Below are positions 1 to 9,694 of a DNA stretch of 64,000 bases, piece after piece. Location: positions 62,001 through 126,000 of the forward strand of contig CAXXOK010000002.1 of the NCBI GenBank assembly GCA_963664595.2. Reading direction: 5' to 3'. The position numbers were made by a program, and so were the translations under genes. Below the pieces are notes generated by a model. The model ran no database searches and was not told the DNA's origin. It saw only the letters and a list, made by a program, of their open reading frames with translations. The stretch comes from CAXXOK01 sp963664595. Lineage in GTDB: Bacteria; Bacillota; Clostridia; Christensenellales; Aristaeellaceae. Position 1 is the first letter of the stretch. Every line of letters starts with the position of its first letter.

Positions 1-117
1 ACAGGCGATTCTCTGCGGGAGCAAACCGCATATAGCCCCCGTCAGGTTTCGAATCCCTTCCACCCGGCAGACGGCCGCTCCATCCCGCCAGGCGCAGGCG
101 CATGCGAGACGAAACCT

Positions 118-146
118 ATTGTATTTCAATGCCTTCTGGTTGTCAA
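118..146 (-). promoter_or_regulatory. Sigma-A promoter firing left out of the window
   Basis: Read on the minus strand, TTGACA (141-146 on +) is followed after exactly 17 bases by TACAAT (118-123 on +). This is a near-consensus promoter. It points away from the vWA operon, so the transcript starts near position 111 and leaves the window at base 1. No start codon with a good ribosome site is obvious in the ~110 bases of transcript visible here, so it may be a leader or a small RNA. Confidence 0.5.
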
Positions 147-547
147 GGCTGCAGCCGGAGCAACACGCCGGTTTGCATGCCTGCCTTCTCTATTGAATCC
201 GACTATACCGGAGGGCCTTGTTTCAAAATTTCCGTTTTTCCGGTTACGTTCCTCATGAGCCGCACATTTCTTCGTCTGTTCAGCTATATTTGCCGGAACA
301 AGCATAACACTGCTTCAGTCATATTATAATGAAAGGATGACAAACAAAATGCAAATAATATACAGGAAGAGCTTGACTATAAGATGTAAATCTTGTAAAT
401 TATTTGTATGTTTTCCTATAATTCTTAGTCACATCATTTCCCTTAATCAATTCTCCGCATTCTATGAATCCCTCCATAGCTCATATATTACAGCTCAGCA
501 TTGATATTCATCATAAAGATATAGCAATTTGGTAAAGGAGTTTTTCT
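147..547. other. Intergenic region upstream of the tubulin/vWA operon
   Basis: This stretch separates the leftward promoter from the first gene of the large + strand operon. It becomes AT-rich after about 290, as expected for a promoter region. A short open frame at 102-329 has no ribosome site and no recognisable content, so I do not call it. No operator-like palindrome was found. Confidence 0.5.
373..401 (+). promoter_or_regulatory. Candidate promoter of the vWA-tubulin operon
   Basis: TTGACT (373-378) and TAAATT (396-401) are separated by 17 bases. A start near 408 would give a leader of about 140 nt before the first ATG at 548, which has the ribosome site AAAGGAG ahead of it. It is the best match in the AT-rich region and would serve all ten genes, since I see no other convincing promoter inside the locus. 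Confidence 0.5.
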
Positions 548-3454
548 ATGATGTTTACACGCCGTAACAGAGCCATCATCGTGTTCCTGATTGCCTTCCT
601 GATGATTTTCTCCAGTCTTTTTTCCCTCAGCGCATGCGCGCAGGATTCCGCTGCGATCGATTTGGTCATCGTTTTGGATAACAGCGCATCCATGAAGGAC
701 AGGAACCCGGAATCCGATCCAAAGGGCTACCGGTATTATGCGGCCGCTACGATGCTGAACATGTGCGAAAGTGAAAAATCACGCGCAGCCATCATCTATT
801 TCTCCCTCAATACGGAAGTGCAGACGCTTGCGAACAACAAAACGGTCGCCATGCCGGTCTCCATCGCCCTGCGCAACGCGGACGGCAGCCCCAACTATAT
901 CGGCGAGGACAACCGGAATTACTATACCGACGTGCTGGTTGAGCGGGCGTCCGGTAAGGCAAAGGGTGGAACGTATCTGGGCACGGCCGTTTTGAAGGCC
1001 GTGGAGCTGCTGGACACGGGCGCAGCCACGCGCGGCGACAACCAGCCCATTATCCTGGTGCTGGCCGACGGCCAAAACGAGGACGCGGACGCCGCTAATC
1101 TAGAGGAAGCCGTGCGGCAGGCGGAATCCAAAGGCTACCGCATTTATCCCGTACTGCTGAAAAACAGCAAGAATACCGATATTGATGAAAACGCCAACAT
1201 TCTCTATAACCAAATGGCGACCCGGACCGGCGGCAAGGCGCTGGATCCGTTGGAGAACCCCTCCGATCTGCCAAGGATTTTCAGCGAGATCTTCGCCACG
1301 CAAATCGGTTCGTCACTGGCCACGGAGCAGAACAATACCACGAGGGTCGGCGAAGGCAAGTACAAAATGGAGATCAACATTCCCAACCATTCCGTACTGG
1401 AGGCCAACATCCTGATGTCGCTGGACGGCGTGGAAAATGTGCGCCTGACCGATCCCTCGGGCAACAGCGCCTCCCCCAACGTGCTGCGCACCCCGATCGG
1501 CAAGGATAAATACTTACTGTACAAGGTGCTGAATCCGGATGTAATCGGGAATTGGACCCTGTCCTTCGAGGCCGAGCCCTCCGCGCTGGATGGGGTAAAG
1601 GTCAACGTGCTGTTCAGCTACAACATCGATCTGCGGGGCGATATACAATGCGTCGGCTCGCAGACGGTATACAAAAACAGCCAGTTCATCCTCTCCGCAC
1701 AGTTTTACGATAAAAACGCTCCGTCTACGGATACCGACCTGTACACACACGGGATCACCGCCACGGCCTATCTGCTTAAGCAGGGTGAAGAGATTACCGA
1801 AAGCACACCCTCCATCGAGCTGGAGCCTTATGGAAACCGGTTTGAAAAAACCGTTACGCTAGAGGATTTCGGTCTGGACACCAGCGGGAATTACGAGGTA
1901 CTTTACCACGCGGAGGGCGACGGCCTGATCAAAGATTCCCCCCGCGTTTCGCTGCCGATTGTCAACCGCAGCCCGGTGAAAATTTCCGAAGTCATTCCCA
2001 AAGTCATCCCGCTGAGCATTGAAAACCCCAATCAGCAGAATATCAACCAGCCGGATACCTATGCGCTGTCCGTATCGGATTTTGTGACCGACGAGGACGG
2101 CGATCCGCTTACGATGCACCTTACCTGCAACGATACAACCCTGATCACCTTTAAGAATGTCGATAACAGGGCCATGACCGCCACGCTGGAGACCGCCGGC
2201 CTCAGCGGAACCACCCAGGTGAGGATTTCCGTACAGGATCCGGAAGGCGCTTCTCTTGATTCCGATATTATCATTCCCATCACCGTTACCTCCATCGTTA
2301 ATGAATTGAGAAACGCTTATTCACCGAAAATCACCATGACCACAGAGCCCACCCAGGCCGATACCTACGAGGTGAACAGCCAGGTGGATTTCACTGTCGT
2401 CATCTACGAAACGCAAAGCCCTCCCGCGTATGATATCGACGACTATCAAGCTGTGGTCGGCGCCGTATTGGTCAAGGGAAACACGGCCACGGGCCAGGAC
2501 GTTGTGATACCGCTGGAGCAAACGGACGCCAGAAGCTGGCGCGGCTCCCTGACGCTGGATACCCGGGACGAGTATCCCATCCAGGCTACAATCTACGCCG
2601 GAGCAAACCAGACTGCGCTCACCAGCACAAGCTTTGATATCAAGGCCCTCAATTATCCCCCGGAACCCGTGCAAACCTTCGTTGAACAGACGGTTTACAT
2701 CGAGCCGATTCCGCTGCCGCTACTGCGCATGGAAGCGACGCAGCCCTACGATATCGACCTTGACACGCTGTTTACGGACCAAAACCTGTATGACACGCTG
2801 ACCTACTCCGTCACATCCGACGGTCAGGAGGTTTGTCAGGCCTCGCTTTCCGGCGACGGCACAAAGCTTTCGCTTCAGCAATTCCTGCAAAAAGGCAGCC
2901 AGCGGTTCACCCTTACGGCACTGGATACCAGCGACGCCACGGCGGAGATGGTTCTCAGCGTTGCGGTCATTTCCTACCAGCAGCAGGCACTGGACAGCAT
3001 TGACCAGTATGGGCCCATCGTGCTGGCCGTCATCTTGTTGATAATCCTGCTGCGCTGGCTGGTCAAGCCCTCCTTCAAACAGATGACCCTGGCTGTTTTC
3101 CGCGACAAAAATCCCTATTTGGCCGCCATCCGGCTGAAAAAGACCAAGCGGAATATATCACTGGGCATCTATGCGGACAACGTTATCATAAAAGATCTCA
3201 AGCTGAGCAAGCCGCAGCTGAAAAGCATTCAGCTCAAGGCGGGAAAGAATTTCATCTATGTATACCGCAATAAAAAATCACTTGATGGAGCCATTGTAAC
3301 GGTTGAAAGCGTCGTGTTCAACAAAAAGCAGAAGAAGTACATTTTGCGAAACGGCGGCGAAATCTGCATCTCCAACAACAACCACACCGTTCGTTGGCAG
3401 CTGGGGATCAACCGCGGCAACGTACCCCCACGGCGCAAACGGCGGCACCCATAA
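548..3454 (+). CDS. Membrane-anchored von Willebrand factor A (vWA) domain protein
   Basis: The 968-aa product starts with a signal peptide or anchor (residues 8-31, ending SLSACAQD). A vWA domain follows with an intact metal-binding MIDAS: D44-x-S46-x-S48 in LDNSASMKD, the threonine near 142 (GGTYLGTAV) and D174 in LADG. The middle is a series of beta-rich extracellular modules, including a cadherin-like calcium motif DEDGDPL near residue 515. A transmembrane helix at about 820-838 is followed by a basic cytoplasmic tail of about 130 residues. vWA domains usually bind a protein partner through the metal ion. It is the first gene of a ten-gene operon, 72 bases before the tubulin-like gene, so I infer that its tail talks to the cytosolic proteins. 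The ligand is unknown. The start could also be the second ATG at 551. Confidence 0.88.
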   Translation: MMFTRRNRAIIVFLIAFLMIFSSLFSLSACAQDSAAIDLVIVLDNSASMKDRNPESDPKGYRYYAAATMLNMCESEKSRAAIIYFSLNTEVQTLANNKTVAMPVSIALRNADGSPNYIGEDNRNYYTDVLVERASGKAKGGTYLGTAVLKAVELLDTGAATRGDNQPIILVLADGQNEDADAANLEEAVRQAESKGYRIYPVLLKNSKNTDIDENANILYNQMATRTGGKALDPLENPSDLPRIFSEIFATQIGSSLATEQNNTTRVGEGKYKMEINIPNHSVLEANILMSLDGVENVRLTDPSGNSASPNVLRTPIGKDKYLLYKVLNPDVIGNWTLSFEAEPSALDGVKVNVLFSYNIDLRGDIQCVGSQTVYKNSQFILSAQFYDKNAPSTDTDLYTHGITATAYLLKQGEEITESTPSIELEPYGNRFEKTVTLEDFGLDTSGNYEVLYHAEGDGLIKDSPRVSLPIVNRSPVKISEVIPKVIPLSIENPNQQNINQPDTYALSVSDFVTDEDGDPLTMHLTCNDTTLITFKNVDNRAMTATLETAGLSGTTQVRISVQDPEGASLDSDIIIPITVTSIVNELRNAYSPKITMTTEPTQADTYEVNSQVDFTVVIYETQSPPAYDIDDYQAVVGAVLVKGNTATGQDVVIPLEQTDARSWRGSLTLDTRDEYPIQATIYAGANQTALTSTSFDIKALNYPPEPVQTFVEQTVYIEPIPLPLLRMEATQPYDIDLDTLFTDQNLYDTLTYSVTSDGQEVCQASLSGDGTKLSLQQFLQKGSQRFTLTALDTSDATAEMVLSVAVISYQQQALDSIDQYGPIVLAVILLIILLRWLVKPSFKQMTLAVFRDKNPYLAAIRLKKTKRNISLGIYADNVIIKDLKLSKPQLKSIQLKAGKNFIYVYRNKKSLDGAIVTVESVVFNKKQKKYILRNGGEICISNNNHTVRWQLGINRGNVPPRRKRRHP

Positions 3455-3526
3455 TCCGCAACGCGCACATACGTCCCGGAAGATAGCGTTTCATGCTCGT
3501 ACTCATCATACAAGGAGGCACATAAC

Positions 3527-6500
3527 ATGTCGAATTTTCATGTTGAAAGTAAACGGGTCCCCAAGATCAACGATCCCCTGCTGGTGATCGGGCTGGGCGG
3601 AACAGGCACGGATGCGCTGCTGCACGTAATGCGCAAATTCAAAAGCCGTTTCATCCTGCCCACGGTAAACGGGGAGGTGCAGGATCGCCCAGAACGCACC
3701 GCCTACCTTGCGGTGGATTCCGATATGGAACACCTTAACACCGCCGGAATGGGCGACGTGCGTTTTAAGCCGGGGGATAAGCTGGCGCTGAATATCCCCG
3801 ATATGGAATCCCTGATCAGCAATCCCGCAGCCATGCAGGCCTACGAAAAAAGCTGGTGGGACACAAAAATTCCGGCATTCAAAGCGGGAGACGGGGCGGG
3901 CGGCTTCCGCCAGGTCGGCCGCCTGCTGCTCTTTCGCAATGCGCCCCTGATTGTCAGCTGCCTGGTAAACACAATCAGCAAGCTTCTGGCGGTGGAACGC
4001 AACGCCACCGGCGGCAGCCTGACCGTTGTGGTAACCACCGGCATCGGCGGCGGCACGGGATCCGGAACCTTTCTGGACATGGCCTATCTGATCCGCCATG
4101 TGATGAAAACGCAATTCAGCGGCGTCAAGGTTAACATCATGGCCTATATCATTATGCCGGGTGTGAATCTGGAGCACATGAACCATCCCAAGCCCGCCAA
4201 AAAACAGCTGTTGAAAATGAACTCCTTCGCGGCGCTCAAGGAGCTCGATTTCTGGATGAATTTCGAAGAGCACAAATGCACGAATCATCAGGTCTATTCG
4301 ACCAACATCGAATACCTGTGGGATTCGCCGCCTTTCAACAACGTGGTGCTGCTCAGCGAGGGAAAGGCCGATGGCACGGTGATTGTGGACTCGTACAATG
4401 TGGTGATGGATGTGCTGGCCGAATCGCTGCTGAACTTCTTCGCGGCGGAGCAGAACATCGGCCTGGACGGCGCCTTCAGCTACCGTTCGCATTCGGTCAA
4501 CGTCGCGGCCGAAGCCATTACCATGGCCAAGGCGTATCCGGTGAATTACGCCTATATGTCTGTGGGCGCAGCCAGCTCGGAAGCGCAGCAGGACAACATG
4601 GTGGTGTACGAGGCCAAGCTCACCTTCGACGAGGTCATGAAGCTGCAAAAAGCGGATTCGCTGCTGGGCACGCGCAAAGCCGACGAGTTTTTCAACAGCG
4701 TGCTGCCGGAGGATGAGGACCTGTTCCGGCTGTTTGAAAACGAGTGCCCGCTGCCGCCCTATTTTCACGGCGAAGCCGGGTATAATCCGGAGGATATTCT
4801 CTCCATGCAGGGCGACCTTGCCCTCCAGGGCCAGCCCTACCGTTCCTTTGATTATGATACGGACATAAGCGCGAAGGGCTTTGCCAAAGAACGCGCGGAT
4901 CTTATCTACCAACGGTTTCAGGATACGGTCCGTTCCTATATTTCCGATCCCACCTACGGCCCCTTTGTGGTAGAGGAAATGCTCAAGGATCCGGAAAAGG
5001 GCTTTATGTCAAGGTTCCATGTCGTTCTGCAGTGGTGGCAAAACGAAAAGGAGACTTCCGAAAATGAAAACGCCCACCTGATGGGCGTGATCACCAACAC
5101 CAAATATCCCGATATACTGCGCATCAACAAACTGAAGATCGTGATGAAAATGCTCGGCAAGGTCACCAGCTATGTGCAAAGCTGTGAACAGCTGTATGCC
5201 ACCAAGCGCGATTTGCGGCTTGCCGGCTACATGGCGGAAGAATTTCGGCGCATCGAAAGCAAAATATCCGATTACAGCACCGTGATTCTGCCTACATTCT
5301 GCGCACTGGTCAAACAGGTGCACGCGGATTTGAACAGCGATGTTGATCATTTGCTGATCACCCGAAGCTCCAGCGAGGATATGATTGATTTCCTCGGTCT
5401 GAAAGCTTATGTTGACCAGCAGATGCAGGGGCTGAGCCTGTCGCAGAAAATGAACACGGCCACCCTCAGCATTCTTAAAAAGCTCGCGAACGCAAGCCTG
5501 TCCGTATCGTTGGACGCCACACAGAATCTGGAGGATTGGGAAAACCTGCAAAAGGATTTCCTGGCGTCCGTGGATTCCTTCGTCAACGATCTCGGTGAGG
5601 ACATCAACGGCATCACCATGGACCAGATCTTCAGCATGACCATGCCCAACACGACGGAGCGGGAAAAAGTCAGCTATATGACCGATACGCTGATGCCCAA
5701 CCTGCAAAGCGCGGCCCAGACCATGCTCAAGCTCATTGAGAACAACGACAGCCTTGTGGAGTATTCCTACGTTTCCGTGCCCGACGACGCCACGATTGTG
5801 CGTTCCGGCCTGGAGGAGTTCAGCCAAACCCATCATATCACGCCGAAATACTCCAAAATCAACGACCGCATTTACTGGCTGAACACGTTCAATTGCGTGC
5901 CGATGTACCGGTACGCGGACCTTTCCGATCTGGAGGGCAACTATGAGGCCGCCCTGGAGGATGATTCGGCCCGCGGCATTCACCTGGTGCGGATTCAGGG
6001 ACAAAAAGCGTCGCTGCGTAACGACTGGAGCATTCTGCCTTCCCCCATTCCCCATCTGTTGCTGGGCAAGGCGCTCAGCAAGCGGCAGACGCAGTTGTCC
6101 CAGTCGGTTAAAACGCTGCTGAGCGACGCGCTGCAATCGAAGTTCGCCGTGCTCACCAAGGAGCCGACCAACGAGCTGCTGGCTGTGCGGATTCTGACAA
6201 ACGAGAACGGCACCATTATGGAGCCCGAGGCCTTCCGGGAGCAGGCGGACATCATCATCAACGACGGCACGCTCCCCTATCAGGACCGGCTGGACAAGCT
6301 CAACGCTCTGCGGGACAACGGCAAACCGGTGGAAATCCGCTACCGTGATTTCACCGCCACCTTTGCCAACGCAATGGGGCTGAAGATTGAGCCGCAGGAC
6401 GGCACCATGGCTGAAAAGCGACGCGCGGAAGAAGCCGCGCAGGCCGCACGCCTGGCGGCCGCGCAATATGTAATGATGGCGCAGCACCCCGATATCGTAG

Positions 6501-7036
6501 AGCAGATGGAAAAGCAGCGCGAGATGTACAACCATCTCGGCCAGGCTATTGCCCAGATTGAAGCCCTGATGGAAGTTGAGAAGCGCAAGTGGGAATTCGT
6601 GAAGCTTTTCATGCACATGCTGTTGTTTGATTTGTTTATCTGGAACCGTCAGAGTATTGATTTTATCGATGTCCGCGGCCAGCAAACCAAGCTGCTGGGC
6701 AGCAACATGCTCACCAACGAAGAAGGCGATCTGTACGCCTATTGCAAGCCGCTGGTTCTGATGAATATTCTTTCCTCCCCTGAGGATGCGCGCATCGACA
6801 GCAACAACCGGCGCTTCCTGATCTCCAACGCGACCCGGCTGAGAGATGAAATCGACCGGATGCCCGCGGACCAGTACGAGGCCGCGCAAAAAGCCGCCGA
6901 AGCTTTTATTGGTAATTACACCAACACGCCCAATGAAATTCTGTACGATCGCGGCGACCTGAGCAAAATGGCCCGCGAGCAGAGCGCAACGCTGGTACAG
7001 GCCATGCTCAAGGAAGCCCGGATCTTTACCACCTGA
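3527..7036 (+). CDS. Large tubulin/FtsZ-like GTPase (Tubulin_2-type)
   Basis: The 1169-aa product starts after a strong ribosome site (AAGGAGG). Its N-terminal ~350 residues carry the two hallmarks of the tubulin/FtsZ fold: an N-terminal glycine loop IGLGGTGTDA at 21-30 and the tubulin signature GIGGGTGSGTF near 173-183, which binds nucleotide phosphates. This matches what I recall as the Tubulin_2 family of bacterial tubulin-like proteins, which are far longer than FtsZ (~380 aa). The remaining ~800 residues have no recognised domain. They include an Ala/Glu/Arg-rich probable coiled coil near 965-1020 (motif AEKRRAEEAAQAARLAAA). No transmembrane helix is seen, so it is cytosolic. It probably binds GTP and may polymerise. 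It lies between the vWA gene and two genes of unknown family. Cell-division FtsZ is ruled out by length and context. Confidence 0.85.
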   Translation: MSNFHVESKRVPKINDPLLVIGLGGTGTDALLHVMRKFKSRFILPTVNGEVQDRPERTAYLAVDSDMEHLNTAGMGDVRFKPGDKLALNIPDMESLISNPAAMQAYEKSWWDTKIPAFKAGDGAGGFRQVGRLLLFRNAPLIVSCLVNTISKLLAVERNATGGSLTVVVTTGIGGGTGSGTFLDMAYLIRHVMKTQFSGVKVNIMAYIIMPGVNLEHMNHPKPAKKQLLKMNSFAALKELDFWMNFEEHKCTNHQVYSTNIEYLWDSPPFNNVVLLSEGKADGTVIVDSYNVVMDVLAESLLNFFAAEQNIGLDGAFSYRSHSVNVAAEAITMAKAYPVNYAYMSVGAASSEAQQDNMVVYEAKLTFDEVMKLQKADSLLGTRKADEFFNSVLPEDEDLFRLFENECPLPPYFHGEAGYNPEDILSMQGDLALQGQPYRSFDYDTDISAKGFAKERADLIYQRFQDTVRSYISDPTYGPFVVEEMLKDPEKGFMSRFHVVLQWWQNEKETSENENAHLMGVITNTKYPDILRINKLKIVMKMLGKVTSYVQSCEQLYATKRDLRLAGYMAEEFRRIESKISDYSTVILPTFCALVKQVHADLNSDVDHLLITRSSSEDMIDFLGLKAYVDQQMQGLSLSQKMNTATLSILKKLANASLSVSLDATQNLEDWENLQKDFLASVDSFVNDLGEDINGITMDQIFSMTMPNTTEREKVSYMTDTLMPNLQSAAQTMLKLIENNDSLVEYSYVSVPDDATIVRSGLEEFSQTHHITPKYSKINDRIYWLNTFNCVPMYRYADLSDLEGNYEAALEDDSARGIHLVRIQGQKASLRNDWSILPSPIPHLLLGKALSKRQTQLSQSVKTLLSDALQSKFAVLTKEPTNELLAVRILTNENGTIMEPEAFREQADIIINDGTLPYQDRLDKLNALRDNGKPVEIRYRDFTATFANAMGLKIEPQDGTMAEKRRAEEAAQAARLAAAQYVMMAQHPDIVEQMEKQREMYNHLGQAIAQIEALMEVEKRKWEFVKLFMHMLLFDLFIWNRQSIDFIDVRGQQTKLLGSNMLTNEEGDLYAYCKPLVLMNILSSPEDARIDSNNRRFLISNATRLRDEIDRMPADQYEAAQKAAEAFIGNYTNTPNEILYDRGDLSKMAREQSATLVQAMLKEARIFTT

Positions 7037-7157
7037 TTACTGCTGCCCGCCGTGCGCAAGCCATGCTTCCGCAACCGAAAACGTATCCTCCGGCATGGCT
7101 TCGCCCGGCGGCGCTTCCCCTGTTCCTGTCCTCCCGTCCCTATAAAGGAGTTTTGCT

Positions 7158-8522
7158 ATGTTTTCGCCCAAAATGCCGTCCTTGTTTGTTCTGATCGGTG
7201 ATGAGGCGTCCCGGGAAGCGGAGCACCTGGTTTCCGTTCTGGTTGACCACGCGGAGGAAGACCGCTATTCGCTGATGCAGGTGATCTGCCTATGGCAGAC
7301 AAACCAGCAGAGCATCATGAACGATCAGCGGATCCTCGTTTCCCATTACCTGATGGATGATCTTCCCAATCGCTTCAGCGCCATCGTGCGCGACAGGCGA
7401 AACGATATCATGAGCCATGTGGGTGAAACCGTTGCGGCCAATATTCAGCACGGAAAGCAATATGTCGCCTTTGTGGCCAAGGGGCTCTCGGTCCCGGCGC
7501 AGTATGTTCTGGATCTGCAGGATCACGCGCAGCGGTATATCGCGGCGTCCGGCTGCCGTTTTCTCAGCCAGTTTTGTTTTCTGGCCGAGGACGACCCCAT
7601 CTATTTCAAGGATCAGCGTCAATGGATCATGAACCCGGATGATCCGGCGGAAATCCATCCCGGCTTTCACAGCTTTGATCAGTTTCTCCTTCTCACCCGG
7701 TGCAACGAGCGCGGTATCCGCAATTACCAGACACAGCTGCAAATGGAAGGCGCTTTTGCCGTCGGGTTGTTATACATGGCGTCCGGCGAAACCCATACCG
7801 ATCCGCTTTACACCATGCGCTTTGGCAAAATCAACGGTTCCTCGTACGATCTGTTCCGCATCCAGCAGGACGTGATTGTGGAAACGCTTCGCAAATGGTC
7901 TTCCCGCACGCTTACCGCCACGGAAGGCTGGGAAGTGCTCAGCACGGATACCGTTGCCCTGAAGGAGGTGAGCGGCAAGGAAGTGCTCAGCGATGTCCTT
8001 CATGATGATTTGGTCGAAAGCCTCCCTTCGCTTTCGGATCTGGCCGCCATCGGCATGGATCAGAAAAACCTTTCCTGCGCCGATCTCATTCTCTCGTTCG
8101 ACGCGCTCAACGAGGACAGCTTCTATGCGCAAAAAGATAACCGGGAATGGGCGGAGCGATGGGTTTCAGACGTTTGCCAGAAGCTGGCACGTTATCCCTA
8201 TCTGGAAGGCCTGATAACACTTTTAGAAGCGGAGGGCGCTATCGGGCAGGCAATCCGCACGGCACTGGCCGACGCGGACGAACGCTTTGACAAGGTCGGC
8301 ACCGCGGCGCAGTGGCTGCGAAAGCAATGGACCCGGATTGATCTGCCAGGCCACAAACTGCTGCAATCCGCGGCAACATACAACCTGATAACGCTTCGCG
8401 AATACTATATCGCCTATCAGAACCTGTGCCATATCCGCGGACTTAAAAAGCGTCTGGCCGCCATGGAGGAAGCGCGAAAAAAGCCTGCTGACGTTCGCCA
8501 AGGCGCGCGTCCGCCAGCGTGA
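7158..8522 (+). CDS. Protein of unknown family, tubulin-like gene partner
   Basis: The 454-aa soluble protein has no signal peptide or membrane helix. Its ribosome site is AAAGGAG, 7 bases before the ATG. I recognise no catalytic motif. The N-terminus (LFVLIGDEASREAEHL) reads like a Rossmann-type beta strand and helix but lacks a complete P-loop. The C-terminal third is helical and ends in a basic segment. It sits directly after the tubulin-like gene and overlaps the next gene by one base, which argues for coupled translation and a shared complex. It may be an adaptor for the tubulin-like protein; that is inference from position only. Confidence 0.7.
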   Translation: MFSPKMPSLFVLIGDEASREAEHLVSVLVDHAEEDRYSLMQVICLWQTNQQSIMNDQRILVSHYLMDDLPNRFSAIVRDRRNDIMSHVGETVAANIQHGKQYVAFVAKGLSVPAQYVLDLQDHAQRYIAASGCRFLSQFCFLAEDDPIYFKDQRQWIMNPDDPAEIHPGFHSFDQFLLLTRCNERGIRNYQTQLQMEGAFAVGLLYMASGETHTDPLYTMRFGKINGSSYDLFRIQQDVIVETLRKWSSRTLTATEGWEVLSTDTVALKEVSGKEVLSDVLHDDLVESLPSLSDLAAIGMDQKNLSCADLILSFDALNEDSFYAQKDNREWAERWVSDVCQKLARYPYLEGLITLLEAEGAIGQAIRTALADADERFDKVGTAAQWLRKQWTRIDLPGHKLLQSAATYNLITLREYYIAYQNLCHIRGLKKRLAAMEEARKKPADVRQGARPPA

Positions 8523-9694
8523 TGCGTATCTGGATAAATTCCGTTTACCGGACAACGAAAAAAACCGTGCTGTATTCGCTCTGCGAGGAGTATACAAACA
8601 AGGTTCGTCAAAGCGCCGGTCAGACCAGCATCGAGGACATGGTCGTATATAAGGATGCCGTTCAATATCTGTACAACACAGGCAGGCTGGAAAAGAGCTG
8701 GGAGCAGCTGATGAAGGAGCTCGCCGAAAAAACCACGCAGCGGCTCACCGACAACAAAAAATTCGGCGAAGCTTATGCGATGAACAAGACCCCGTCCGCA
8801 TTAAGGGACCGTGTCCTGCAGCATCAATTCAACGACGCCACCCTGCTGCCGCAGCTGTTTTCGGACCTGCCCGAGGAAACCCCGACGGTTTATTATCCGG
8901 TTCCGGACGCCGTATACCGCAACCTGCCAAACAACCGGGAGCAGGATGGCTTCGTGCCCATCCACGGCGATGTGATCGAGAGGGTAACCTTTGTGCCGCT
9001 TGGCGGCATTGATAAGCTGTACAGGCTGAATCTCTTTTCCGAAATTACTTTTGATGTCCCGCCGCAAATGGTTGCGCCCGTAACCATACAGGCCGATGAT
9101 AACCCGGAGGAAGCCTGCAACGGGGAGGCGGCCAGGCTTTGGAACATCAAGCTGGCGGACACCGGCAAAAACTGGGTGCTGTCCTGGACCTGGGTTGGGA
9201 ACCGGGATGAAGCTACCCATATTACCTGGCCGGCATACGATGAGCGGATCTCCAAAAACAAATGGCACGAGGGGGGCCAAATGCTCGTCCTTGCGCCGGA
9301 CAAGATACCGTTTGGGCGCTTCGCCATCAAAATGGAGTGCGGAGCCGAAAGCACCTGTATCGAAACGGATGGGCGGCAGCTGCGGATCAAATTGATTCTC
9401 GACAGAAAACCAAGATCCCCGCTGCTGCTGCCCGACGGCCAGCAGCTTCCACAGGCGGCCTTTCACCTGGAGGGCCAGGACCTGTCGATTGCCAGGGGCC
9501 ACCAGGTATTGCTCAAGAAGAAAAACGGAGTGAAAACATTCCTGTATGACTTGTTCGCAACCTATACAATGGATGATCTCAGCACAAAATGCATCGCCTA
9601 TTGTGAGGATAGCGGAACGCTTTCGCTGGAAGGCGACGGCCAATTAACAGGATTTGTGGATGTACCAACTACTAAGCGGGGTGATGAAGCATGA
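8522..9694 (+). CDS. Protein of unknown family between tubulin-like and GTPase genes
   Basis: The product is 390 aa if it starts at the ATG that shares its first base with the previous stop codon; a GTG one codon earlier is possible. The first ~110 residues are helical and charged. The rest is beta-rich, with Trp-rich strands such as NWVLSWTWVGN and a C-terminal module that may be Ig-like or FHA-like. There is no signal peptide or transmembrane segment. Its stop overlaps the start of the GTPase gene (ATGA), so the two are translationally coupled. I do not recognise the family. Position suggests a scaffold for the GTPase. Confidence 0.68.
   Translation: MRIWINSVYRTTKKTVLYSLCEEYTNKVRQSAGQTSIEDMVVYKDAVQYLYNTGRLEKSWEQLMKELAEKTTQRLTDNKKFGEAYAMNKTPSALRDRVLQHQFNDATLLPQLFSDLPEETPTVYYPVPDAVYRNLPNNREQDGFVPIHGDVIERVTFVPLGGIDKLYRLNLFSEITFDVPPQMVAPVTIQADDNPEEACNGEAARLWNIKLADTGKNWVLSWTWVGNRDEATHITWPAYDERISKNKWHEGGQMLVLAPDKIPFGRFAIKMECGAESTCIETDGRQLRIKLILDRKPRSPLLLPDGQQLPQAAFHLEGQDLSIARGHQVLLKKKNGVKTFLYDLFATYTMDDLSTKCIAYCEDSGTLSLEGDGQLTGFVDVPTTKRGDEA

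Noticed and set aside
46..60. Sequence GGTTTCGAATCCC resembling a tRNA T-arm
   Set aside because: The surrounding bases do not form a T-stem of five pairs, and no acceptor or anticodon stem can be drawn around it.
102..329. 75-codon + strand open frame upstream of the vWA gene
   Set aside because: It has no ribosome site, overlaps the leftward promoter, and its cysteine-rich translation fits no known pattern.
3506..6889. Long minus-strand open frames (468 and 626 codons) opposite the tubulin-like gene
   Set aside because: They are antisense shadows caused by GC-rich third codon positions. They have no ribosome sites, and their translations are His/Gln/Val-rich without domains.
3527..7036. 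Housekeeping FtsZ
   Set aside because: The protein is 1169 residues against about 380, and it lies in an operon with surface proteins and not with division and cell-wall genes.
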